Shown piece by piece: positions 50,478-61,294 of a stretch of DNA of 64,000 nt. The number at the start of each line of letters is the position of its first letter. The first letter of the stretch is position 1. Location: assembly GCF_037176765.1 (NCBI RefSeq), contig NC_090026.1, forward strand, positions 133,249,752 to 133,313,751, given 5' to 3'. The position numbers and the translations under genes are program-made. Under the pieces are notes generated by a model, which was not told the origin of the DNA, did no database searches, and saw only the letters and a program-made list of their open reading frames with translations. The stretch is from Anolis sagrei (taxonomy: Eukaryota; Chordata; Lepidosauria; Squamata; Anolidae).

Positions 50478-50725
50478 GTGGGATTTGAAGTAGTGCTGTG
50501 GGATTTGAAGAGGCACGAATGGAGGCCGAAAGAGAGAAATGTGCCAAGAGGAAGGTGCGTCAAGCCAACCCCGACCGGGACCGCCTTCCACCTGGAAACC
50601 GATGCCCTCACTGCGGGAGAAGATGCGGGTCAAGAATAGGGCTCCACAGCCACCTACGGACACTACACTTGGAGGACCATCATCCTTGGACTATAACGGA
50701 TTGGCTAAGTAAGTAAGTTAGCCTC
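50478..50725 (+). mobile_element. 3' end of zinc-finger-tailed LINE
   Basis: It codes EEARMEAEREKCAKRKVRQA, then NRCPHCGRRCGSRIGLHSHL, ending in GCTAAGTAAGTAAG. It matches the end of the longer copy at 55940-57690. Confidence 0.85.
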
Positions 50726-50859
50726 CTTCCTTCCTGATTCATTCATTCATTCTACAGTCTAGAGCAGGTGGTGGGCCAACTTGGGCCCTCCCTCCCTCCT
50801 TCCCTCCAGGTGTTTTGGACTGCAGCTCCCACCATTCCTAGAGATGCACCTGGTGACAG

Positions 50860-51720
50860 AGTCAAACGGGATCAAAGCGGTACAACTCCACAGTGACAGC
50901 ATTGGGCGAGGGGTGTGAAATCCTTGGTGGTGAAGACCCTGCCCTCTGCACATGCCCAGAGGAGCTCTCTCTCCCTCGAGGGAGATAAGAATGGGGGAGG
51001 ACTTGATCCTTTAAGGGGGGGGGGTCCTTCCGATCCAAAGACAAGCCTCCAAGGAATTGGGGAGGGGGGTGTCGTGGGGATTGTTTACACCCCCCCATTT
51101 CCCTCCTCCCAGTATCCAGTCCTTCAGCCTTCTTCCCGGCCTTGGGTCTGCAAAAGGTGGGTGGGCAAGGGGGATGCCTACCTGGGGAGGGTAGGAGGGG
51201 GCGTCTCCTTCGTCCAGACCCCAGGAAAAGGCGAAGCTGCAGGCCTTCAAAGAGGGGGGGGGGGGTCTCCTTCCGAGCCTGGCCTCCTTTCAAGGCTTTG
51301 GGAGGGAAGGGGAGGAGAGGGGAGGGGAGGAGAGGGGAGGGGGTCTCCCGCCCTCCTGGAGCCCTTTGTTGAGGGCGGGGGAAAGACTACAGCCCCCAGC
51401 AGCCCCCACAACCCTCCTCCTCCCCCCCCCCATAGAGAGGGCGGAGCCTCTGTCTTTTCCTCCCCTTGCCCCGCCCCGGTGGGGGCTGGCATTTGGGGGA
51501 GGGGTCTTCCGCCCTTTACAGCTGGCATTTGAGGGAGGAGGGGTCCTTCACCTTTCTCTCCCCCCTCCCGGCTCCCCCCCCCTTTGTACCTGGGTCTCCT
51601 TGCCAACGAACCCAAGAGGAGGAGGGGGCACGGAGGAGGGGAAGGGTCTCCAGTGGCAGCCCCCCACTCCTTTGAGAAGGGGCGCCCCTTCGTCTTCTCT
51701 CCCCCTCCTAGGAATTAGCT
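50860..51720. other. G/C-rich stretch, possible promoter-like island
   Basis: Long G and C runs and purine/pyrimidine blocks occur, with GGGCGGAGCC (51440) and CCCCGCCCC (51469) Sp1-like boxes. No supported exon. It lies about 2-3 kb upstream of zinc-finger gene 1 and could be its untranslated first exon region, or just low-complexity sequence. Confidence 0.35.
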
Positions 51721-51743
51721 CTGGGCACGTCTGCACTGCAAAT

Positions 51744-53580
51744 TTATGTATTTATTTACTCAGAGCGGTTTACAACCAAGTCAGTATACAAAGTGCACAA
51801 CATTAGCAATTAAAACAGCAACTAAGGCAACTACATCAATATAACAATACAACAATACATCAATATAACATCAATACATCCATATAACTAATCCATCGCG
51901 TCTCATCAGTAAAGTCATCATCCGATCTCCTTGTCCATTATTCCATGTTCCAATAATCAATCAATTAATTGAAATCCACAAGAAGCATGTGGACAATTTC
52001 AACAGAAAGGAAGAGACCATGAAAATGAACAGAATCTGGCTACCAGTATTTAAAAACTCTAAAATTATAACAGCAAAACAACAGAGAGGAAAAAACCAGG
52101 CACAGATTAACACCTCCCAGCAACAGATTTTCCCAGGCTCAGGCAGGCCTTCAAATGCTAATGAAGGTGACCTCTGAGGATGCTTGCCATAGATGCAGGC
52201 GAAACGTCAGGAGAAATGCCTCTAGAACATGGCCATATAGCCCGAAAAATCCTACAACAACCTAGTGATTCCAGCCATGAAAGCTTTTGACAACACATAT
52301 TCACACCTAGCTCCACCAGAGAAGAGCTCTTTGTCCCACCCCAGCCATTCCACAGATATATAAACCCATTGTCCTACTTCCAACGGACCTCACTACCTCT
52401 GAGGATGCTTGCCATAGATGCAGGCGAAACATCAGAAGAAATGCCTCTAGAACATGGCTTTATAGCCCGAAAAAACCCACAAGAACCTAGTGATTCCAGC
52501 CATGAAAGCTTTTGACAACACATATTCACACCTAGCTCCACCAGAGAAGAGCTCTTTGTCCCACCCCAGCCATTCCACAGATATATAAACCCATTGTCCT
52601 ACTTCCAACGGACCTCACTACCTCTGAGGATGCTTGCCATAGATGCAGGCGAAACGTCAGGAGAAATGCCTCTAGAACATGGCTCTATAGCCCGAAAAAA
52701 CCCACAAGAACCTAGTGATTCCAGCCATGAAAGCCTTCGACAATACTCCTTGTCCATTATTCCATGTTCCAATAGACAATCAATTAATTGCACTGCTTAA
52801 TTAAACGCCTGTTCGAAGAGCCAGGTCTTCACTCTCCTCCTTAATGCTAGTAGGGAGAGGGCCGATCTAATATCTGCGGGAAGGGCGTTCCACAGCCGAG
52901 GGGCCACCACTGAGAAGGCCCTGTCTCTCGTCACCGCCAGCCGTGCTTGTGATGATGGTGGGATTGAGAGCACAGCCTCCCTGGACGATCTTAACGTCCT
53001 AAGTGGTTCATAGGGGACAATGCGTTCGGACAGGTAGGTCGGGCCAGAACCATTTAGGGCTTTAAAGGCTAAAGCCAGCACTTTGAATTGTGCCCGGTAG
53101 CAGATTGGCAGCCAGTGGAGCTGGCGCAACAGAGGAGTGGTGTGCTCCCTGAGTGCCGCTCCTGTTAGCAACCTGGCTGCCAATCGTTGGACCATTTGGA
53201 GCTTCCGAGCAGTCTTCAGAGGCAACCCCACATAGAGAGCGTTGCAGTAGTCTATACAGGATGTAACCAGCGCGTGGACTACCGTGGCCAAGTCAGACTC
53301 CCCAAGGTACAGGCGCAGCTGGCGCACAAGTTTTAACTGTGCGAATGCTCCCCTGGTCATCCCCGAAACCTGGGTTTCCAGGCTCAGCGATGAGTCCAGG
53401 ATCACTCCCAAGCTGCGAACCAGCATCTTCAGGGGGAGTGCGGCCCCATCCAACACAGGCTGTAACCCTATGCCCTGTTCGGCCTTACAACTGACCGGGA
53501 GGACCTCTGTCTTGCCTGAATTCAATTTCAATTTGTTAGCCCTCATCCAGACCGTTACAGCAGCCAAGAGGAGGAGGGGG
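51744..53580 (-). mobile_element. L2-like LINE interrupted by PLE array
   Basis: The tail part is 51744-51971 and the body 52791-53580. The minus frame codes TVWMRANKLKLNSGKTEVLP, CIDYCNALYVGLPLKTARKL, FKALNGSGPTYLSERIVP and FSVVAPRLWNALPADIRSA. This is a long, well-preserved C-terminal segment. Confidence 0.9.
51972..52745 (+). mobile_element. PLE terminal array, three units, with 45-bp TSD
   Basis: Hammerhead-like cores start at 52174, 52399 and 52624, exactly 225 bp apart. The insert is flanked by 51927-51971 and 52746-52790, identical at 43 of 45 bases. The first unit carries extra upstream sequence (codons for MKMNRIWLPVFKNSK). The middle core reads GAAACATC instead of GAAACGTC. Confidence 0.88.
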
Positions 53581-53876
53581 ACAGGAAGGAGGGGAAGGGT
53601 CCCCAGTGACAGCCCCCCACTCCCTTGCAAAGGGGCGCCCCTTTGCCTTCTCTCCCTCCTCCTGGGAATTAGCTTTGGCCGCATCTGCACTGCAAATGGA
53701 ATGCAGTTGGACTCCACTTGACCTGCCCAGGCTCAAGGCTACACAACCAGGGAGAGAGTTGAGTGGCCTCTGGGCACCTCTCCCAAGCTGGGCCACCTTG
53801 CAGGTGTGGCCCTGGCCTCTGCCCCTCGAGAACACAGCTTGGAGGGGTGCCTTGGGACAGAGACTGGAATCACACT
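53581..53876. other. Unassigned spacer
   Basis: It is GC-rich at its left end (GAGGAGGGGGACAGG) and similar to 51620-51745, with both runs ending near ATCTGCACTGCAAAT. It may be a duplicated or dispersed segment. No gene. Confidence 0.35.
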
Positions 53877-53971
53877 GTCCCATTCTGGGCACCACCATTG
53901 AAGAGAGAGATTGACAAGCTGGAATGCTATGCCCAGAGGAAAAGGGCAGCTCTGGAGAACAAGCCCCAATG
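53877..53971 (+). mobile_element. CR1 fragment, left part
   Basis: It reads CCATTCTGGGCACCACCATT through GAGAACAAGCCCC. The CR1 resumes at about 55217 with ATGAGGAGCGGCTT, so a later insertion lies between. Confidence 0.75.
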
Positions 53972-54364
53972 ACGTCGAGCATGCCCCCCCCCCCAACAGG
54001 GGATGGTGACATAGTTCTGCAAAGGACAAAGGTACCAGACTGTGCAATAGGGGTTAAGTCTTGGTCACATTGCCAAGGCACTGACAACAACAAGGACCCC
54101 ACGAGGCTTTTGGGAAACGGCTGGATCTTGGGACTTCTGCCCTTTGTGAGAGTTGTAGTTTCCCAAGGACCAAAGTGTGAATCAGTTGCAGCACAGCTGG
54201 GGTTTCATCTGCCAGCCTTCCCAATGATCATGGACTCTCTGCCTGCATGTCTTGGACTTCAGTACATACTCTCTCCCTCATGAACTTTCCTCAAAGACCT
54301 TTTAAAACATTGGACTTCAGGCTTCTTCATGAAAATTAACCCTCTTATTAAATATACTTGGGAT

Positions 54365-55210
54365 GTGGGACAAAGATGGGGTTTTGTTGCTATGATATGC
54401 TTATGATTTGAATGTATGTATCTTGCTATGAAATATTGCTTGCCCTTTTGCCTTTCCCTTTGCCTTTTGCCCTAGAAAAATTGCGACCAGAGATTGCTTA
54501 TTGCCTGAGGGAGGACCACAGCCTCCCTCGAAACTAGCCTGATCATCCAACATTTGCATGGACAATAACAAGTTGAAATATCCCTTGTTTGCTCTCTGAG
54601 TCTGTCTGGCAGGCAAGGAAGTTTCTTTGGACATTTTGATTGAATCACAAAGGGACAAGGACGACCCCCCGGGGTCCCCTCGTCCTGGCTGTTTGTTCCT
54701 TTTACGAAGACCCATCAAGGACACACCTTATCTGATCCTGGAAGGGAAAACCTGAATCAAATGATTATCCCTAAATCACTGATCCATCACAAGAACAAAA
54801 AAACTGGTTTCCTTGGCTGGCTGATCCCTCGGGCACCAGACAGTGGAATGTCATCATCCTCTCTGGACACATCGTCCCTCTTCCGTCCCGCCTCTCCCTG
54901 ATTGGCTAAGGAGCCGAAGAGGGAGGGAGTTTTGAAACTTTCAAACCTGTATTTTGCTATAAATATGCCTCTGATCAATGTACTGGTATGCTTGCATGTG
55001 AAGGATCACTGCAATTGCATCCGCTTCAGCTGAATCGCTAATAAACCTCGGTGCCACTTCTTCGCCTTGGCAAGAGTCTCACTTCAATTATCAATATCAA
55101 TAAAATTGCTGGAATCAGGCTTCCCTGAAGGCTTGCCAAGGTAGCGTTCCCTCTTTGGTGGGAACTAAGGGTCATCTCTCCTTGGAGTTGACCCCCCTAA
55201 AGTCTCATTT
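54365..55210 (+). mobile_element. LTR-like fossil
   Basis: A TGTGGGAC start, a GATTGGCT (inverted CCAAT) near 54900, CTATAAATATG near 54957, AATAAACC near 55040 and a TCTCA end give the order of an LTR with U3, R and U5. TSDs are not clear and no coding part is seen. It sits within a CR1 fragment. Confidence 0.5.
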
Positions 55211-55278
55211 GGCTTCACCATGAGGAGCGGCTTAAAGAGCTGGGCATGTTTCGCCTACACTCATCTATCTATCTATAT

Positions 55279-55556
55279 TAGTGTTTCTCAACCTTCCTAA
55301 TGCCACGACCCCTTAAGACTGTTCCTCATGTTGTGGTGACTCCCCATCAAAACATTATTTTTGTTGTTACTTCATAACTGTAGTTTTGCTACTGTTACAA
55401 ATCGTCATGTAAATATTTGAATACTGGTGGGGTTGAGGAGCATTGGTTTTGTCATTTGGGAGTTGTAGTTGCTGGGTTCACCTACAGTCAAACAGCATTC
55501 TAAACTCCACCAATGATGGAATTGAACTAAACGTGGCACACAGGACCCCCATGATT
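55279..55556 (+). mobile_element. SPIN-like hAT, 5' part only
   Basis: It starts AGTGTTTCTCAACCTTCC and runs into one ~289-bp-type unit, then breaks off at a CR1 fragment. Confidence 0.75.
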
Positions 55557-55935
55557 CCAAGATCTTTTTCACATGTACTGCTCTCAGGCCAGGCCTCCTC
55601 GTCCCCCATTCTGTATCTTTGCATTTCGTTTTTCCTGCCAAAGTGGAGTCTCTTGCATTTGTCACTGTTGTACAGGAGACAGGGCCTTCTCAGTGGTGGC
55701 CCCTTGGCTATGGAATGCCCTTCCTAGGGAAATCAGATCGGCTTCTTCGCTTCTAGCATTTCAGAAAAAACTCAAGACATAGCTATTCAAGCAGGCATTT
55801 GCGAATACTATGTAACGGACATAAGAACGGAACAACTACATGATGGGACTGGACATTGTTTTAAACATTTATTGAATTATGTTTTATTACAGTTGTTATG
55901 ATTTTATTGATGTCAACGTTTTTATATTGTGATTG
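55557..55935. mobile_element. CR1 (-) and L2-like (+) fragments
   Basis: Position 55557-55668 is a reversed CR1 piece (TTTGCATTTCGTTTTTCCTG). Position 55669-55935 codes [20 protein letters not shown] and FQKKLKT, the end of an L2-like LINE. Confidence 0.7.
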
Positions 55936-55939
55936 TATT

Positions 55940-57690
55940 TTTTATTGTGCTATGATACTTCACCTTGTTGACGGGAAGCTCCCCACCGGAGTGGAAGTCA
56001 TCTATTGGACAGAAGGCAAGCTGTTTAACCTCAGCAGACTGAAAGCCAAAGCCAAGGTTACAACAACATCTGTTATAGAACTCCAGTATGCTGATGACAA
56101 TGTCATCTGTGCGCATTCAGAAGATCTACAAGCCACTCTAAACACCTTCGCAGAAGCATACACGAACATCGAGAAAACCACTGAACATCGAGAAAACCAA
56201 AGTGCCACCCCCTCTCCAATGCCAGAAATACAGCTTAATGGTGCCACATTCGAAAATGTTGACCATTTCCGCTCCCTTGGCAGCCACCTCTCCACCAAAG
56301 TCAACATCAACACCGAAATACAACAACGCCTGAGCTCTGCGAGTACAGCATTTTCCCGAATGAAGCAGAGAGTGTTTGAGGACCGGGACATCCGTAGGGA
56401 TACCAAGGTGCTTGTTTATAAAGCTATTGTCCTCCCAACCTGGCTATACACCTACGAAACATGGACTGTCTACAGACGTCACATGCAACTCCTGGAACGA
56501 TTCCATCTGCGCTGCCTCCGAAAAATCCTGCAAATGTCTTGGGAAGACAAGCGGACCACAGTGGTTGTTTATAAAGCCATTGTCCTCCCAACCCTGCTCT
56601 AGGCCTTCGAGACGTGGACTGTCTACAGACGTCACATGCAACTCCTGGAACGATTCCATCAGCGCTGCCTCCGGAAAAACCTGCAAATCTCTTGGGAAGA
56701 CAAGCGGACCACAGTGGTTGTTTATAAAGCTATTGTCCTCCCAACCCTGCTCTGTGCCTGTGAAACGTGGACTGTCTACAGACGTCACATGCAACTCCTG
56801 GAACGATTCCATCTGCGCTGCCTCCGGAAAATCCTGCAAATCTCTTGGGAAGACAAGCGGACCACAGTGGTTGTTTATAAAGCTATTGTCCTCCCAACCC
56901 TGCTCTGTGCCTGTGAAACGTGGACTGTCTACAGACGTCACATGCAACTCCTGGAACGATTCCATCTGCGCTGCCTCCGGAAAATCCTGCAAATCTCTTG
57001 GGAAGACAAGCGGACCACAGTGGTTGTTTATAAAGCTATTGTCCTCCCAACCCTGCTCTGTGCCTGTGAAACGTGGACTGTCTACAGACGTCACATGCAA
57101 CTCCTGGAACAATTCCATCAGCGCTGCCTCCGGAAAATCCTGCAAATCTCTTGGGAAGACAGGCAGACAAACGTCAGCATGCTGGAAGAAGCAAAGGCCA
57201 CCAGCACTGAAGAGATGGTCCTCCGCCATCAACTCCGCTGGACCGGCCACACTGTCCGAATACCCAGCCACTGTCTCCCAAAGCAGTTGCTCTACTCCGA
57301 ATTCAAGAACAGAAAACGGAATGTTGATTGGCAGGAAAAGAGATTGAAAGATGGGCTCAAAGCCAACTTTAAAATCTCTGGCATAGACACTCAGAACTGG
57401 GAAGCCCTGGCCCTTGACCGCTCCAGCTGGAGATCAGCTGTGACCAGCAGTGCTGCAGAATTTGAAGAGGCACGAGTGGAGGGTGAAAGAGAGAAACGTG
57501 CCAAGAGGAAGGCGCGTCCAGCCAACCGCAACCGAGACTGCCTTCCACCTGGAAACCAATGCCCTCACTGTGGGAGAAGATACGGGTCAAGAATAGGGCT
57601 CCACAGCCACATCCGGACCCACAAGGAAACCCATCATGGAAGACCATCTTACTCGTCCAACGAGGGATCGCCTAAGTAAGTAGGTAAGTA
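55940..57690 (+). mobile_element. Non-LTR retrotransposon with C-terminal C2H2 finger and 153-bp internal array
   Basis: The frame codes KVTTTSVIELQYADDNVICA (YADD catalytic box), FENVDHFRSLGSHLSTKVNI, VYKAIVLPTLLCACETWTVY, RHQLRWTGHTVRIPSH, and a terminal NQCPHCGRRYGSRIGLHSHI finger. The 3' end is GCCTAAGTAAGTA. The clade is not named with confidence. Up to the TAG at 56600-56602 and beyond it, the frame is continuous. The upstream part of the reverse transcriptase is missing. Confidence 0.88.
56410..57174 (+). repeat. Five 153-bp (51-codon) in-frame tandem repeats inside the LINE
   Basis: The anchor GCGGACCACAGTGG recurs at 56551, 56704, 56857 and 57010, exactly 153 bp apart. The unit codes KAIVLPTLLCACETWTVY, RRHMQLLERFHLRCLRKILQ and ISWEDKRTTVVVY. 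Confidence 0.95.
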
Positions 57691-57842
57691 AGTATTATGG
57701 CTACACAGCCACATCCGGACCCACAAGGAAACCCATAACGGAAGACCATCTTACTCGTCCAACGAGGGATCGCCTAAGTAAGTAAGTAAGTAAGTATTAT
57801 GGCTACACAGCCACATCCGGACCCACAAGGAAACCCATAACG
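57691..57842 (+). repeat. Tandem copies of the LINE 3' end
   Basis: GGCTACACAGCCACATCCGG ... GGGATCGCCTAAG with (TAAG)n is repeated, giving further terminal units of roughly 95 bp after the LINE end. Confidence 0.85.
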
Positions 57843-58101
57843 GTCAGAATGTTCTCAGAGGAATATACACGGCCTGGGAAATCAACATCCACCAGCACAG
57901 CACAGGTTTCCATTGATGCACAGACCTTGGGGTCTCTTCCAACTCTACGAATCTATGCTTCCTGTGCCAGTCAAGGACACCTGAAAGAGAACCAGAGGGC
58001 AAACCACCAGTTTTTAAATATATATTTTTATTGAAGTTTTTTTACAGTGAAGATTAAAATGGAAAAAATAAAGAAATCTTGAAAAAAAAAAACCCCTAAT
58101 G

Positions 58102-58867
58102 CAGTGTTTCTCAACCTGGGGGTCGGGACCCCTGAGGGGGTCGTGAGGGGATGTCAAAGGGGTCGCCAAAGACCATCAGAAAACATAGTATTTTCTGTTG
58201 GTCATTGGGATTCTGTGTGGGAAGTTTGACCCAATTCTATTGTTGGTCGAGTTCAGAATGCTCTTTGATTGTAGGTGAACTATAAATCCCAATAACTACA
58301 ACTCCCAAATGTCAAGGTCTATTTTCCCCAGACTCCACCAGTGTTCACATTTGGGCATATTGGGTATTCGTGCCAAGTTTGGTCCAGATCCATCATTGCA
58401 TGAATCCACAGCACTCCTCTGGATATAGGTGAACTACAACTCCCAAACTCAAGGTCAATGCCCAAAAAACCCTTCCAGTGTTTTCTAATCGTCATGGGAG
58501 TTCTGTGTGCCAAATTCGGTTCAATTCCATCATTGGTGGAGTTCAGAATGATCTTTGATTATAGGTGAACTATAAATCCCAGCAACCATAAATCCCAGCA
58601 ACGACAACTCCCAAGAGACAAAATCAATCCTCCCCCCCCCCCCCCAACCCCACTAACATCCACATTTGGGCATATTGGGCATTGGTGCTCAATTTAGTCC
58701 AGTGAATGAAAATATATCCTGCATATCAGATATTTACATGACGATTTATAACAGTAGTAAAATGACAGGTATCAAGTAGCAACGAAAGCAATATTATGGT
58801 TGGGGGTCACCACAACATATGGAACTGCATTAAGGGGTCACGGCATTAGCAAGGTTGAGAAACACTG
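58102..58867 (-). mobile_element. SPIN-like hAT (-)
   Basis: The ends are CAGTGTTTCTCAACCTGGGG and AAGGTTGAGAAACACTG, with perfect 8-bp TSD CCCTAATG (58094-58101 and 58868-58875). The interior has ~289-bp unit sequence in reverse. Confidence 0.93.
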
Positions 58868-59090
58868 CCCTAATGGTTTAAAAGAAAGAAAAATAAAAAG
58901 AGAGAAAAGAAGAAGAAAACAAAAATAAAAAAATAGTGTAAATATTAAAAAATGACATTCAATGCTGATCTTCCCAATCTTCTTCTTTGTGGTTTCATAT
59001 TGTTCTTTCTGTTTTCGATTGTCTGCCTGCTCCTCCTTTGTCTATAGTTTTTGAAATGGCTGTGTGTGTGTGTGTGTGTATAATTATTCT
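58868..59090. other. A-rich spacer and (TG)n
   Basis: A-rich sequence is followed by (TG)n at 59060-59079. No gene. Confidence 0.5.
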
Positions 59091-59681
59091 AGGTTCTTGT
59101 GGGTTTTTTCGGGCTATATGGCCATGTTCTAGAGGCATTCTCTCCTGACGTTTCGCCTGCATCTATGGAAGCATCCTCAGAGGTAGTGAGGTCTGTTGGA
59201 ACTAGGAAGAAGGGTTTATATATCTGTGGAATGACCAGGGTGGGACAAAGAACTCTTGCCTGCTGGAGCTAGGTGTGAATGTTTCAACTGACCACCTTCA
59301 TTAGCATTAATACTGGCTACCAGTATTAAAAAAACTCTAAAATCACAACAGCAAAACAGCAGAGAGGAAACAATCAGGCACATCTTAACACCTCTCAACA
59401 AAAGATTCTCCCAGGCTCAGCCAGGCCTTCAAATGCTAATGAAGGTGGTCAGTTGAAACATTCATACCTAGCTCCAGCAGAGAAGAGCTCTTTGCCCCAC
59501 CCCAGCCATTCCACAGATATATAAACCCATTTTCCTAATTCCAACAGACCTCACTCCCTCTGAGGATGCTTGCCATAGATGCAGGCAAAACGTCAGGAGA
59601 AAATGCCTCTAGAACATGGCCATATAGCCCGAAAAATCCCACAAGAACCTAGTGATTCCAGCCATGAAAGCCTTCGACAAT
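59091..59681. mobile_element. Fold-back PLE
   Basis: The minus arm (59091 to about 59310) and plus arm (about 59311-59681) are flanked by ATAATTATTCT (59080-59090 and 59682-59692), an 11-bp TSD. The + core at 59570 reads GGCAAAAC instead of GGCGAAAC. Confidence 0.92.
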
Positions 59682-59692
59682 ATAATTATTCT

Positions 59693-60245
59693 GTTTGCTT
59701 TATATCTTCAAGTTGATTTTAATCTCTTTCAAGGAGTCATTGAATATTGTCCAGTCCATAGCGTTTATATATCTACCTTGTGATTTTGCAACTAAAAAGG
59801 TGTCAGGGGTCATTTTCTGACAAAAATTCCCTCCGTGACATCCTGACTGACTCATCCTGGCTGAATCAATTCTCTCTCTGTGACATTTTGAAGCCAGCAG
59901 AAGGCGCTGGAAGCCTTGCATTGGAACTTGTGAAACAACAAGTTCTCATAAGGAAACTGAGAAGAGGGGGAAATGGGCAGGAAAGGTGTATAAAAGGAAG
60001 TGGTGGTGGGGAAAAGTCCGTAGTGTCTTTCTTTGCTGCAGAGATACAAGCAATATATCCATTTCAAAGCAAAACCGGCTTGTGAGTGGCTATTTAATAT
60101 TGCTGTACAGGTCCTACAGTCTTACAAAAGGTCAATTTATCCATACACATCATATCTAATACTTTGGCTGTCCATCGGTCTATGGAAGGTGTTTCCTTCT
60201 GTCTCCACTTTTGCGCATAGACGAATCACCAGTTTTGGCATTCAG
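59693..60245. other. Spacer with TATA-like GTATAAAAGG
   Basis: GTGTATAAAAGGAAG at about 59987 and the surrounding sequence could be part of an old LTR. No ends, TSD or coding parts were found. Confidence 0.3.
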
Positions 60246-60253
60246 GTGGGGTC

Positions 60254-61245
60254 TAGGGCTGGGCAGTTTCGTTTCGTTAATTCGTAATTCGTTAATAATT
60301 CGTTAATTTTTTCAATTACAAAACGATAACGAACCATTCTGGAGCAATTATTAAAAAAAACGAATTTTCAAAAACGTTTTGTAAATGCTTCGTATTTCGA
60401 TATTGTATTCGTTTCGTTATTGTTTTGAGGTCGTTTCGTTATTATTTCCGCATGTCTGGGCCAGTTTTATGGTTTAATTAGTGGAAAAAAAATTATAATA
60501 TCACACCAACAGTCAAGAACAGAGGGAGAGGGAAGCTTCAGAAGGTTTTGGAGGTTTTTTAGCGTATTTCGCAGTCGCGTCCGCCATTAACGAATCGATT
60601 CGCGTCCGCTATTAACGAATCGAGGGCGACTAAAATGATCAAGGGTCTGGAGAACAAGCCCTATGAGGAGCGGCTTAGGGAACTGGGCATATTTAGCCTG
60701 AAGAAGAGAAGGCTGAGAGGAGATATGATAGCCATGTATAAATATGTGAGAGGAAGCCACAGGGAGGAGGAGGGAGCAAGCTTGTTTTCTGCTTCCCTGG
60801 AGACTAGGACGCGGAACAATGGCTTCAAACTACAAGAGAGGAGATTCCATCTGAACATGAGGAAGAACTTCCTGACTGTGAGAGCCGTTCAGCAGTGGAA
60901 CTCTCTGCCCCGGAGTGTGGTGGAGGCTCCTTCTTTGGAAGCTTTTAAGCAGAGGCTGGATGGCCATTTGTCAGGGGTGATTTGAATGCAATATTCCTGC
61001 TTCTTGGCAGAATGGGGTTGGACTGGATGGCCCAGGAGGTCTCTTCCAACTCTTTGATTCTATGATTCTATGATTCGTTATTGTTTCAGAAATCGATTCG
61101 TTAATTTTTTACCATTTACGAAATTTCGTAAATATCGGACTTTTTAAAAGGAAAATTTTGTAATTATTTTAAATATCGAAACAAAAAAAAAACCCAAATA
61201 CAAATCGATTTTAGAAACAAATTTTTCCGTTGTTACCCAGGCCTA
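60254..61245 (-). mobile_element. Non-autonomous hAT element, TIR TAGGGCTG, second copy
   Basis: It starts TAGGGCTGGGCAG and ends CCCAGGCCTA, with perfect 8-bp TSD GTGGGGTC (60246-60253 and 61246-61253). It is inverted relative to the copy at 11586-12745. A CR1 end is nested at about 60622-61074. Confidence 0.93.
60622..61074 (+). mobile_element. CR1 3' end nested in hAT
   Basis: The frame reads [20 protein letters not shown] and [20 protein letters not shown], ending in GATTCTATGATTCTATGATT. Confidence 0.93.
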
Positions 61246-61294
61246 GTGGGGTCCCCGTGTGTCCCAGCGCCCCCACGGAAGAGCCGGGTTTGCT

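Noticed and set aside
50862-51806. Several Pro/Gly-rich frames in the GC-rich stretch
   Set aside because: Composition-driven overlapping frames on both strands, with no motifs or supported splice structure.
56444-57271. 275-codon minus frame with repeated FPRDLQDFPEAA
   Set aside because: Antisense of the 153-bp LINE array.
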